Below are positions 53,221 through 64,000 of a DNA stretch of 64,000 bases, piece by piece. Within the stretch, counting starts at the first letter, position 1, and each line of letters starts with the position of its first letter. The position numbers and the translations under genes were made by a program. This DNA comes from Peromyscus leucopus (taxonomy: Eukaryota > Chordata > Mammalia > Rodentia > Cricetidae), in contig NC_051072.1 in assembly GCF_004664715.2 (NCBI RefSeq), positions 34,002,642 to 34,066,641 of the forward strand, given 5' to 3'. Under the pieces are notes generated by a model. The model did no database searches. It had not been told where the DNA came from and saw only the letters and a program-made list of their open reading frames with translations.

Positions 53221-54264
53221 GAGATTTTTTGAAAATCTGAATATTTGTATACTTGTAAGACAAATAGCTAAATGGTCTTATTAATAAAAAAAAAAAAAAT
53301 AAAATAAAAAAACCCGGAGTCAGATATTGGGGTGAAAAACCAAGAGATCAGAGGACTAGGACAAGTCACAGACAACCTCACCTCACTGACACTTCAGTCT
53401 CCAAAGAGAGCTACTTCCTGTATACCCACACCTATATGCCTTTCTGTTCTGCATCTCATTTCCCTCTCTGTCCAGCTACATCACTTCCTTTTCCTGCCCA
53501 GCTCTTTCACTTCCTGTCTGTCTGTACGGACCTCCAGACCTTTATGGTTAGTGATGGGATTAAAGGTATGTACCACCACTGAATAACACTTCTCAATGGA
53601 GACTTTGAAAGCCAGAAGGTCCTGGACGGATATAATGCAGACACTAAGAGACCATGGTTGCCAGCCTAGACTATTATAGCCAGCAAAACTTTCAATCACT
53701 ATAGACAGAGTGAACAGGACATACCAAGACAAAACCAGATTTAAACAATACCTACGCACAAATGCAGCCCTACAGAAAGCACTAGAAGGAAAATTCCAAC
53801 CTAAGGAAGACAGATATAACACAGATAATAAATAACCCCACAGCAGTAAATGGAAAAGAAGAGAAATACCAAAAGATAACAGAAATTAACAATCACTGAT
53901 CGTTAATATCCCTTAATATCAATAGACTCAATTCACCTAAAAAAAAAAATAGGCTAACAGAATGGATACAAAATCAGGATCCATCCTTCTGCTGCACACA
54001 AGAAACACACCTCATCCTCAAAGACAGACACTACCTCAGAGTAAAAGGTGGGAAAAGACTTTCCATTCAAATGGACTTAAGAAGCAAGCTGCTGTAGCTA
54101 TCCTAATATCTAACATAATAGAATTCAAACTAAAATCAATCAAAAGAGATCCAGAAGGACATTACATACCCATCACAGGAAAGATCCACCAAGATGAACT
54201 TTCAATTCTGAACATTTATGCCTCAAATAAAAGGGCACCCACATGTGTAAAAGAAACATTACTA

Positions 54265-54441
54265 GAGGCTGGAGAGATAGCTTAGTGGTTAAGATTACTG
54301 ACTGCTCTTCCAGAAAACCCTGGTTCAATTCCCAGCACCCACATGGCAGCTCACAACTGTCTGTAAGTCCAGTTCCTGAGACCCAACACCCATGAAAAAA
54401 CACTAATGTACATGAAATAAAAAAAAAAATTAAGTATTAAA
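54265..54441 (+). repeat. B2 SINE nested in L1
   Basis: Starts gaggctggagagatagctta and ends in an A-rich tail. A 16-bp duplication aaaagaaacattacta of the L1 target lies at 54249-54264 and 54442-54457. Confidence 0.93.
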
Positions 54442-54946
54442 AAAAGAAACATTACTAAAGCTTAAGTCATACATCAAACCCCACACATTAATAGTGGGAG
54501 ACTTCAACACCACACTCTCACCACTGGACAGATCTGCCAGGCTGAAACTTAACAGAGAAATAAGGGACCTAATAGATGCTGTGACTCAAATGGACTTGAT
54601 AGATATTTACAGAACATTCCACCTTAATAAAAAAGAATATACCTTCTTCTCAGCACCCCATGGAACCTTCTCCAAAATCAACCACATACCTTGTCACAAG
54701 GCAAATCTCAACAGACACAAAAATTTGGAATAGCATCTTATATTCTATTGGACTGCCATGGAAGTAAAGTTAGATTTCAACAACAACAAAAATTACAGAA
54801 ATCCTACAATCTCTTGGAAACTGAATAATGCTCAACTGAACCACCAATGGGTCAAGGAAGAAATAAAGAAATTAAAGACTTTCTGAATTCAATGAAAATG
54901 AATGTACAACATACCCAAACATATGGGACACTATGAAGGCAGTGCT

Positions 54947-55917
54947 TGTGGTGGCATTGTGTTCCCCAAAATATTGTGTACCTTAATAAACTTATCTGGG
55001 GTCAGAGAACAGAAAAGGCACTAGATACTTTACATAGGCAGTGATAGCACACGCCTTTAATCCTAGCATTCCAGAGGCAGAAACCCATGTGTTCAAGGAT
55101 ACAGATAGGCATGGTGACTCATCACACCTTTAATCCCAGAAAGCAAGCCTTTAATCCCAGGGAGTGGTGGTAGAAAGCAGAAAGGTATATAAGAACAGAA
55201 ACTAGAAGCATTTGGCTGGTTAAGCATTTGGCTGGTTAAGCGTTCAGGCTTCTAGCAACACAGTTCAGCTGAGACCCATTCTGGATGAGGACTCAGAGGC
55301 CTCCAGTCTGAGGAAGCAAAACCAGCTGAGGATCCAGCGAGGTGAGGTAGCTGTGGCTTTTTCTGGCTCTCTAATATTTTCCCTTACCACACCTTCTGCA
55401 TACTCCAGAAGGAAGGGGCATTCTGTTGCCAGTGTTCCTTGAAGAAACATTGTTCTAGGAATGACCTGTTTATAGTCCCTTTTCAAATGTCCTTGCTTTT
55501 TTTTTTTCCAAAGAAGAAAGCCAAGAGGTCAGAGCTGAGAGCTAAAACCTTACCCTTCCTCCTGCGGCGGTCCTACCTCTCTGAAAGAGAGCTCCTTCCT
55601 GTGTTAAAGTCTTTATAAAGACTTTTGGTTCTGCCTTCTCATTGGTTGTAAACCCAACCACATGACCGCCTTGTCACGGCCTATCTGTACAGACCTCCAG
55701 GTCTTCTATGGTTGGTATTAAGATTAAAGGCATGTGTCTCCAATGCTGGCTGTATCCCTGAACACACAGAGATCTACCTAGCTCTGCCTACCAAGTGCTG
55801 GAATTAAAGGCGTGTGCCACCACCACCCGGCTTTCCTATGGCTTGCTAACAGCTTTGACACGGGCAACTTTATTAACATACAAATAACATTTTAGTACAA
55901 AATAAAATATCACCATA
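54947..55917. mobile_element. Inverted LTR-like composite nested in L1
   Basis: Interrupts L1 ORF2 with a 6-bp target duplication agtgct at 54941-54946 and 55918-55923. The left end reads tgtggtggcattgtg and the right end, read inward on the other strand, tatggtgatattt, so both outer ends look like LTR starts. The right half contains an antisense B1-like segment (55770-55835) and the family seen at 39160 and 59140. No coding capacity. Confidence 0.75.
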
Positions 55918-58900
55918 AGTGCTAAGAGAAAAAATCATAGCACTAAATGCCCACATAAAGAAGTTAAAAAAATCTCACACTAGTGACTTAACAGCATACC
56001 TAAAAGCTCAGGAACAAGAGGAAGAAAAGTCACCCAGGAGGAATAGATTCCAGGAAATAATCAAATTGAGAGCTGAAATCAATAAGATAGAAACAAAGAG
56101 AACAATACAAAGAATCAATGAAACAAATAGTTGGTTCTTTGAGAAAATCAACAAGATAGACACGCCCATATCTAAACTAACCAAAAAGCAGAGAAAGAGC
56201 ATCCAAATTAACCAAATAGAAAAGAAAAGGGAGACATAATAACAGATAACGAGGAAACCCAGAGAATCATCAGGTCATACTTTAAACACCTGTACTCCAC
56301 AAAATTGGAAAATCTAAAAGAAATGGACAATTTTCTGAATAGGTACTACATACCAAAGTTAAATCAAGACCAGATAAACAATTTAAATAGACCAATAATC
56401 CCTAAGGAAATAGAAACAGTTATTAAAAGTCTCCCAACCAAAAAGAGTCCAGGACCAGATGGTTTCAACACAGAATTCTACCAGATTTTCAAAGAAGAGT
56501 TAATACCAATACTCTTCAAATTGTTCCACACAATAGAAACAGAAGGAACATTACCAAAGTCCTTTTATGAGGCTAAAGTTACTCTGATTCCCAAGACACA
56601 CAAAGATACAACAAAGAAACAGAATTAAAGACCAATCTCCCTCATGAACATAGATGCAAAAATACTCAATAAAATATTGGCAAAAGGAATTTAGGAACAC
56701 GTCAAAAAATTATCCACCATGATCAAGTAAGCTTTATCTCAGAGATGTAAGGATGGTTCAATATATGAAAACCTATCAGTGTAATATACCATATAAACAA
56801 ACTGAAAGAAAAAATACATATGATCATTTGATTAGATGCTGAAAAGGCCTTTGACAAAATCCAACACTCCTTCATGATAAAGGTCTTAGAGAGATCAGAA
56901 ATACAAGGAAAACACCTAAACATAATAAAGGCAATTTACAGCAAGCCAACAGCCAATATCAAAGTAAATGAAGAGAAACTCAGTGATTCCACTAAAATCA
57001 GGAACAAGACAAGGCTGTCTGCTCTCCCCATATTTATTCAATATAGTACATGAAGTTCTAGCTAGAGCAATAAGACAACAAAAGGAGATCAAAGGGATAT
57101 AAATTGGAAAGGAAGAAGTCAAACTTTCACTATTTGCAGATGATTTGATAGTATATATAAGTGACCCCAAAAATTCTACCAGGGAACTCCTAGAGCTGAT
57201 AAACACCTTCAGTAATGTGGTAGAATACAAGATAAACTAAAAATATAATACCAGTAGCACATACACTGATATAAATGGAACCTCCTGAAACTGAGAAGCT
57301 TCTGTAAGGTAAAGGACACAGTCTATAAGACAAAAAAATGACAGCCTACATAGTGGGAACAGATCTTCACCAACCTCACATTGACAGAGGGCTGATCTCC
57401 AAAATATATAAAGAACTCAAGAAACTAGATATCAAAATAATGAGCAATCCAATTTTAAAAATGGTCTGTAGAGCTAAACAGAGAATTCTCAAAGGAAGAA
57501 TTTCAAATGGCCAAAAGACAGCTAAGGAATTGCTCAGCATCTTTACTCATCAGGGAAATGAAAATCAAAATGACTCTGAGACACCATCTTACACCTGTCC
57601 AAATGGCTAAGGTCAAAAGCACTGTAGACAGCTTATGTTGGAGAGGATGTGTTGGTGGGAGTGCAAACTTGTACAACCACTTTGGAAATCAGTATGGCGG
57701 CTTCTCAGAAAATTGGGAATCAATCTTCCTAAAGACCCAGCTATACCACTCTTGGGCATATACCCAAGGAATGCTCAATCATACCACAAGGGCACTTGCT
57801 CAGCTTTGTTCATATCAGCATTGTTTGTAATAGCCAGAACCTGGAAACAACCTAGATGCCCTTCAACTGAAGAATGGATAAATAAAATGTGGTAAATATA
57901 CACAATGGAGTACTACTCAGCAGAGAAAAACAATGACATCATGAGGTTTGCAGGCAAATGGATGGATCTAGAAAATATCATCCTGAGTGAGGTAACCCAG
58001 ATTCAGAAAAGGATACTAGATGTAGAACAAGGATGACTGGACTGCTACTCACAACACCAGGGAGGCTACCTGGAAAACAGGACCCCAAGAAAGACACAGG
58101 GATCACCCAATAACAGAGAAATGGATGAGATCTACGTGAACAGCCTGGACATGAGTGGGGGTAATGAAGGGCGAGGGTCAAGGGAAAGAGAGCTTGGGGG
58201 AACGGGAGATCCCAGAACAGAGATCAAGAACAGAGAGGGAGAACAAGGAATAGGAGACCATGGTAAATGAAGACCACATGAGAATAGGAAGAAGCAAAGT
58301 GCTAGAGAGGCCCACAGAAATCCACAAAGATAACCCCACAATAGACTGCTGGCAATGGTTGAGAGACAGCCGGGACTGACCTACTCTGGTGATGGGATGG
58401 CCAAATACCCTAATTGTCGTGCTAGAAACCCCATCCAATGACTGAGGGAACTGGATGCAGAAATCCACGACCAGGCCCCAGGTGGAGCTCCGGGAGTCCA
58501 ATTGGTGAGAAAGAGGAGGGTTTATATGAGTGAGAATTGTTGAGACCAAGGTTGGATAAAGCACAGGGACAAATAGCCAAATGAATGGAAACACATGAAC
58601 TATGAACCAATGGCTGAGGGGTCCCCAACTGGATCAGGCCCTCTGAATAGATGAGACAGTTGATTGGCTTGATCTGCTTGGGAGGCATCCAGGCAGTGGG
58701 ACCGGATCCTGTGCTCAGTGCATGAGTTGGCTGTTTGAAACCTGGGGCTTATGCAGGGACGCTTGGCTCAGCCTGGGAGGAGGGAACTGGACCTGTCTGG
58801 ACTGAGTCTACCAGGTTGATCTCAATCCTTGGGAGAGTCATTGCCCTGGAGGAGATGGGAATGGGGGGTGTGCTGGGGGGAATGGAAGGGTGGCGGGATG

Positions 58901-58982
58901 GGAGAGAACAAGGAAATCTGTGGCTAATATGTAGAGTTAAATTATATTGTAAAATAAAATTTTAAAAAAATTAAAAAGAAAG

Positions 58983-60280
58983 AAAATGTGGTACATATAC
59001 ACAATGGAGTACCACTCAGCAGAGAAAAATAATGACATCATGAAATTTGCAGGAAAATGGATGAAACTAGAAAATATCATCCTGAGTAAGGTAACTCACA
59101 CTCAGAAGGATAGACATGGTGTGTACCCTATGGTGATATGAACAGAAAGTCTTTATAAAGACAGACACACAGGAAGTAGGTCTCTTTCAGAGAGGTAGGA
59201 CCACCTCGAGAGGAAGGGTAAGGTTTTTAGCTCTTAGCTCTGACCTCTTGGCTTTCTTCTTTGCATTGGTTCTGTGTTTCTTATTGAATAAGATGGTTAC
59301 TTCTACAGTACCCACTCATAAGGGATATTAGATGTAAAGCAAAGGATAACCAGACAACAATCCACAACTCCAGAGAAACTAACTAACACAGAAGACCCAA
59401 AGAGGGATTGTGGATCTCTCTGGGAAGGAGAAATAAATGAGATCTCCATGAGTCAACTAGAGATGAAGGGTGGGCAATGGAGGGTAGGGGACAGGGAATG
59501 AGAACATAAGGGAATAGGATGGTCAAGCTGGAACAGGGATGGAGTGGGAGAGCAATGAAAGAGATACCATGATAGAGGGAGACATCATGGGGATAGAGAG
59601 AAATGGATGCTAGGGAAGTTGTCAGGAATCCCCAAGGATGGCCTTGGACTATACTAGAAATAGTGGAGAGGGTGACTGGACTGAACTGGTTTACCCCAGT
59701 GATCAGACAGGTGAATACCTGGTCATCACAGAGCTTTTCTCCAGTGACTGATGGAAGAAGATGCAGAGATTCACAGCCAAATACCTGGCAGAGCTCCAGG
59801 AGTCCAGTCAAAGAGAGAGAAGAGGGATTCTACGAGCAAGGACACAAGGATCATGATGGGGAAACCTGCAGAGATGACCAACCAAACTAGTGGGAACTCA
59901 TGAAAGTTGGATCAATGGCTGTGGAGCCTGCATGGGACTGAGCTAGGCCCTCTGCATGGGTAGACAGTTGTGTAGCTTGATCTGCTTGGGGGGGGGCTAG
60001 TAGTAGGATCAGAATCCATCCCTGGTGCATGGAGTGGCCTTTTTGGAGCCCATTACCTATGATGGAACACCTCATATAGCTTTGAGGCAGGGGGAACGGT
60101 GTGGACTTGCCTCTACTGGATGTGCCTCCTCATGGGAGGCCTTGCCTTCTTGTGTGTGGGGGGAATGGGAGGGTGGGTTGGGAGGGGGAAGTTAGGGAGC
60201 AGGAGGAGGAAAGAGGGGGTCTTTGATTGGTATGTAAAATGAATGAAAAAAAATTCCTAATAAAAAAAGGAAAAAATTCT
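58983..60280 (+). mobile_element. Second L1 3' end with LTR-like insertion
   Basis: Repeats the L1 segment atgtggtacatatacacaatgg seen near 57889, then follows an L1 3' UTR to an A-rich end at about 60275. An LTR-like fragment (59140-59312; ggtctctttcagagaggtag … agctctgacctcttggcttt) interrupts it. Confidence 0.85.
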
Positions 60281-60589
60281 TAAAAGTGGATTCTTTGGGT
60301 AGTGATTAGCTATAGATCATGAGTAACATGCTAATACAACCTGCCAGTGCTGAACTGTTTCCCTTGTGAACCAGGGGAGATTTCTCGAAAGGAGAACCTG
60401 ACTTCTGTCAAGTTATGAGGAAACCTGGTTAGCAGTGAGGCAATGTCAGTTCCCCATGACATCAGTGGTCCTTTCCCTGGAAATTCCATTGTATCCTGGA
60501 GAGCCCTGGATTCCTTTCTGATGTCATCTGTGTTGTAGCAACATGAACTGCCTTTTGGAGAGTTTGGTCAGTGCCTTGACTGTTCACCC

Positions 60590-61242
60590 ATGAACATGTT
60601 GGCAAGACTGAGGAGTCTATTTGGAAGAGATAATGGAGAGGACAGAAAGACCAGAGAGAGGCAAAGCAAACTGGCCTTCAGCCTCCATGTAAAACATCAA
60701 GAACGAAATGGTCCAGAGGATGGTGCAGGGCCTCCAGGGAGCCATTGTCCACCCCAACCCTCCTCACCAAGAAGCAGGAGATGCAGAAGGTGGAGAGTCC
60801 GACCACTCAGCTACAGCTGATAATCAGACAATGGAATGAACTGAGAAATCATTTCATTTTAGTAACTGAAAGATACTTGGACAATAGGCCCTATCACAGG
60901 CCAAATCCTTTCTATGAGAAGCTCAAAATGGAGCAAAAGCAGGCCATGTCAGATCTGCAGAGATTGGACAATGAGAACTCGGCAGCCTCACAGAAGATCA
61001 GTGATGTGACCGAGGAGAAGAGCTTTTATTTTGATCTGGAGAGCCGGCTCCTGATGGGGCAGAGTCAGCTGAAGAAGAAGGTGGACATGCTGAGGCAGGA
61101 GAACAAGAAACTGCTGGAGGATTGGGTCCTGCTGAAGCAACACTTGGGGAACATGAAATTGCTCATTAAGGACCATGAAGAGACCAGAGGCCTCCAGAAC
61201 CAGCAACAGCAGCATGATATTCTCACTCCAGTCCAGTGCTGA
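60590..61242 (+). pseudogene. Retrocopy of the DLG5-like / Takusan family (frameshifted)
   Basis: Similar to the rodent multi-copy alpha-takusan / disks-large-5-like family, whose mouse members are linked to postsynaptic PSD-95 scaffolding. The first ATG frame (60590) reads MNMLARLRSLFGRDNGEDRK and continues to about residue 25; the conserved part then lies in another frame from about 60670, so a one-base indel near 60662-60675 separates them. The second frame contains QLQLIIRQWNELRNHFIL, DNRPYHRPNPFYEKLKMEQK and KKKVDMLRQENKKLLEDW, a heptad-rich coiled coil, ending at TGA 61242. It has no introns, and its 3' UTR ends in AATAAA plus an A-rich tail. An internal ATG at 60781 could still give 153 residues. 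Confidence 0.82.
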
Positions 61243-61930
61243 AGCTACTGCATGTCATGCACATGTGATGCTCAAGTTCATGCTCTACAGAGATGACAAC
61301 ACTCCGTCATTAGTTGTCTTAGTCATTTCATCTGTCCGTTAGGAAATCGGCTGCAGATTCTCCTGTGTCACAGCCTTGACTGAAGAGAACTGTCCAGAGA
61401 AAGCATTCTGAGGGGATTTCACTATGAGATTTTGTGTCTTGAGATGGTAGATGCTCCCCATGTCCTTTTATGGTCTTGAATAGGCACACAGACACATGTT
61501 GGCTGAAAGAGTCATCTAGTGGCCAACATAGTATAGGATCGACCTTGACAAGAGCTTAACCTACAAAGACCCAAATTTTCATGGCTATACTTGTTTTGAA
61601 AAGGTTATTAAATTCTGTGACTGACTCCCTAATATGTGTCCAAAGCCAGGCACAGAGTGTAGGACACTTCATGTCACTAAATCTGCATGAAGAGAATTCT
61701 GCTTAATGAAAAAATTTTCATTTTTCTTGTGGGTTTGGGTTTGTTTGCATTGAGGTTTTATTTTTATTTTGATGTTTTGTTATTTTTTGGCTCTCTCTTT
61801 TGTTCTTTAATTTGATATATCGCTAAGGATATACATTGTATTTACTGAATGACTTGTTTAAGCTCCTATTGAGTCAAATAACTGTATTTTCATGAATAAA
61901 AAAGTAATTTCAAAAAAAAGAAAAGAAAAT
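61243..61930 (+). other. Retrocopy 3' UTR, AATAAA and A-rich tail
   Basis: Unspliced 3' UTR with AATAAA at 61895-61900 and, 12 bases later, an A/G-rich tail (caaaaaaaagaaaagaaaa), the mark of a reverse-transcribed poly(A) mRNA. Confidence 0.75.
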
Positions 61931-62085
61931 GAGGTAATAAGCCATAAGCCACACAGTAGAATGTAGATAAGAAATGTGGATTAATTTAGGTTGTAAGAGC
62001 TAGTTAGTAACAAGTCTAAGCTGTTGACCAATCTTTTTAATTAATAAGAAGTCTCCATATGGTTATTTGGGAACTGACTCCTAGA
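61930..62085 (+). mobile_element. LTR fragment, same family as 21778
   Basis: Contains aatttaggttgtaagagcta and tatggttatttgggaactg, matching the reverse complement of parts of the 21778-22279 LTR. Truncated. Confidence 0.55.
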
Positions 62086-64000
62086 CACAGAGAAACTCCA
62101 CCTACACCAGTTGAGGGTAGGAAAGGAAAGCCAGATCTCAAATTTTCATTTTGGCGAAATCTAAGATATGCACATAGAGATATGCAGGATGCTCAAATAA
62201 GGAAAGAGAGGGGTAAGAAGGTAGAGAAGAGAGGAGGAAACTGGTCAAATGTTGTTAGCCAATGCAAAGCAAATCTCCTTTAAGGACCATAGTACAGATT
62301 CTAGAAAGTTCCTAACAGTGACTTTTCAGAAGCATTATGAGGGAGATTTGAGGAAAAGAAACCCCTCAAAATGATGAAGAAGAAATAGAAGACCCATTCT
62401 CTTAGAAGATAAAGACTAGAAGATTAGAAGCCATTTCTGAGGAGGGTACAAACTATGCCTGGTCCTGATAAATAGCTCATGGGAGGTCCTAAAACAGCTA
62501 CATACGGAAGACAAGCTCGTCTTCTGCATACCTCTCAGCCTTTGTCAGCAGCAGTGGCTAATAGTGGAATTCAGGGGAAGAACACAAGCAGGATATCTCT
62601 CCTTAAATGTGAAAAACAAACAAATAAACTTCAAGAGATAGAAATAGGGCTAGAGGCTGGATGTGATCTGAAGCCCATGTTTCTTTCAGGACTCAAAAGA
62701 CCTTTGCCTGGCACTATGGACCACATGTCTGTATCCTCCAAGATGCATTAAGTTGAAAGCTTGCCCCACCCACAGCAAGGTGATGGCATTTGGAGGTAGG
62801 TGTATGGAAGATAAATAGATCATATAAGAACAGAACCCTGTTAAAGGGAATGGTGCCCTTGTAAGCAGGAACCTACAGAACCAGATTTTTCTTTCCATAA
62901 TGTGAAGATACAGGAAGAAGTTGTCAGTCTCCAATGAGCCTTAACAGAACCTAAACTTTTTGCCACCAGATTCCAAACTTTTGGCCTCCAGAGCTATGAG
63001 CAATGAATTTCCTTTATGTATAAGCCAACAATGCTGTAATACAGTCAGCCTTGTACACAGGGGCATATAAATCAAATGCAAACACTATGCTATTTCACAT
63101 AAGGGAACTGAGCACCTGCAGCTTTGGGCAGCCCCAGAAGAACCTGGGACAAACTCCTCATGCCCATAGATGTTAAGGACAACTGTATTGTATGGCAGCC
63201 TGATCTGAGACAGGATGTAAAGCTGAACAAAATACCCCTTTAAAAGCTGTGAAGGCCAGGGGGCAGTGGCGCACACCTTTAATCCCAGCACCCAGGAGGC
63301 AGAGCCAGCTGGATCTCTGTGAGGTCGAGGCCAGCCTGGTCTACAGAGTGAGATCCAGGACAGGCACCAAAACTACACAGAGAAATCCTGTCTTGAAAAA
63401 CAAAACAAAATAAGCAAAACAAAAAATCTGCAAAGAACAGAAGGAGACCAGTATGCCTGAGGTGGGTTTTCCAATCCTATCCTCACCCTGCCTTGTGCTC
63501 TCAGACTACAGGTGGTTGTCTCTTCCCTGTACTTGAGAGGTCAGCAGACTCTTCTGTGAAGCATGAGATCGTAAGGGTTTAACCTTCCCAAGCTGTATGA
63601 TCCTTGTCTCAACCTCAGTTCTGCTATTGCACCTTGAAAAGAGCCGGTGGTAATAAACCAGTGAATGGCCACAGCCTCTTCAGTACATTTACAAATCGGA
63701 GGTGAGTTCCTTTGTCCCACAGGCTATTTTTGATAACCTGGCAGTATAGCTCATAAAATAAGAGAGAAAAGACAAGGAGCTACTGGGCAGAACTGAGACA
63801 CATTGTAATTACAATAAATAAGCTGGAATAAATTTTTCAAGAAGTTTGCATAAAATGAGAAACATAAAATATAAATCAGCCTAATAGGAGAAATATATTG
63901 CAGCCCAAAATAAGTAAATAAAACTCATTTGCAAATTTTCAGCCTGCAAACAGGAGATAGGAAAACATGATAGGAAGATTTTCAAAGGAAAAGTCCTCTG
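62086..64000. other. Repeat-poor tail of window; one B1
   Basis: An ancient dispersed repeat-like stretch may lie at about 62690-63030 (aaggtgatggcatttggagg … gagctatgagcaatgaattt). A B1 occupies 63246-63425. No gene recognised. Confidence 0.45.
63246..63425 (+). repeat. B1 SINE
   Basis: Contains ggcgcacacctttaatccca, gaggccagcctggtctacag and an (AAAAC)n tail. Confidence 0.92.

Larger units (their letters stand above)
50111..53330. other. Upstream intergenic region: SINEs and an unassigned repeat
   Basis: Holds a B2 at 50745-50960, an ID-like element at 51262-51330, an unassigned repeat-like stretch at about 52035-52380 (cacacggatttattgggagg), a tail of the 44310-family repeat at 52740-52870, and a T/G-rich run leading into an antisense B1. 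No gene found. A divergent noncoding transcript from the Mocs2 promoter is possible but cannot be shown. Confidence 0.55.
53600..58975 (+). mobile_element. Decayed L1 (LINE-1), ORF2 fragments and 3' UTR, with nested insertions
   Basis: Sense-strand L1 with ORF2 endonuclease segments at about 53930-54248 and 54458-54940 (VGDFNTTLSPLDRS; FFSAPHGTFSKI), and reverse-transcriptase segments at about 55924-57235 ([18 protein letters not shown]; the FADD active-site box at 57133-57144). An internal deletion near 57240 leads to C-terminal fragments and a 3' UTR ending in AATAAAATTTT at about 58960. Stops and frameshifts are frequent, so it is inactive. A B2 (54265-54441) and an LTR composite (54947-55917) interrupt it. 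Confidence 0.9.

Noticed and set aside
60745..60780. Start of the retrocopy frame at 60745
   Set aside because: The codon is TTG; the open frame extends further upstream without a start, and the first in-frame ATG is at 60781.

Overview
This window is mammalian nuclear DNA, most likely from a cricetid-type rodent (hamster, vole or deer-mouse group). The base is two protein-coding genes whose spliced products translate cleanly into known mammalian proteins, plus a typical rodent repeat load: B1, B2, B4 and ID SINEs, L1 fragments, a rodent hAT element and short LTRs. The family-level placement is an inference from repeat types. There is no prokaryotic operon, CRISPR array or phage-like system here.

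Layout. (1) Bases 1-29793, plus strand: the 3' half of Itga2 (integrin alpha-2, collagen-binding subunit of alpha2beta1). Seventeen coding exons give 640 in-frame residues, from the last FG-GAP blades of the beta-propeller through the thigh/calf ectodomain, the membrane span and the GFFKR tail. A 3' UTR of about 3.9 kb runs to a poly(A) signal at 33637. (2) 33.7-37.5 kb: tail-to-tail intergenic DNA with a B1, a 75-bp duplication and a solo LTR. (3) 37.5-49.7 kb, minus strand: Mocs2, the bicistronic molybdopterin-synthase gene. MOCS2A (88 aa) and MOCS2B (189 aa) lie in different frames of one exon chain and overlap by 80 nt. A CpG-rich promoter with an NRF1-type palindrome lies upstream at 49.7-50.1 kb. 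(4) 50.1-64 kb: gene-poor repeat DNA holding decayed L1 copies with nested B2 and LTR insertions, and a frameshifted single-exon retrocopy of the DLG5-like/Takusan family at 60.3-61.9 kb.

Itga2 makes a cell-surface adhesion receptor subunit. Mocs2 makes both subunits of the cytosolic enzyme that sulfurates precursor Z (cPMP) to molybdopterin. The two genes are not functionally linked; they are neighbours, as in human.

Most worth a second look: the dual-coding overlap in Mocs2; two unrelated minisatellites, both of 39-bp period, on either side of Mocs2 exon 4; a 164-bp tetranucleotide repeat starting ten bases inside a Mocs2 intron; a tandem GTNNGT donor and an extra cysteine in the same Itga2 exon; an inverted LTR composite with target-site duplication inside an L1; and an unexplained open frame at 17.8-18.1 kb. 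I found no convincing new biological system. Splice sites were placed by eye, using frame continuity and remembered orthologue proteins.
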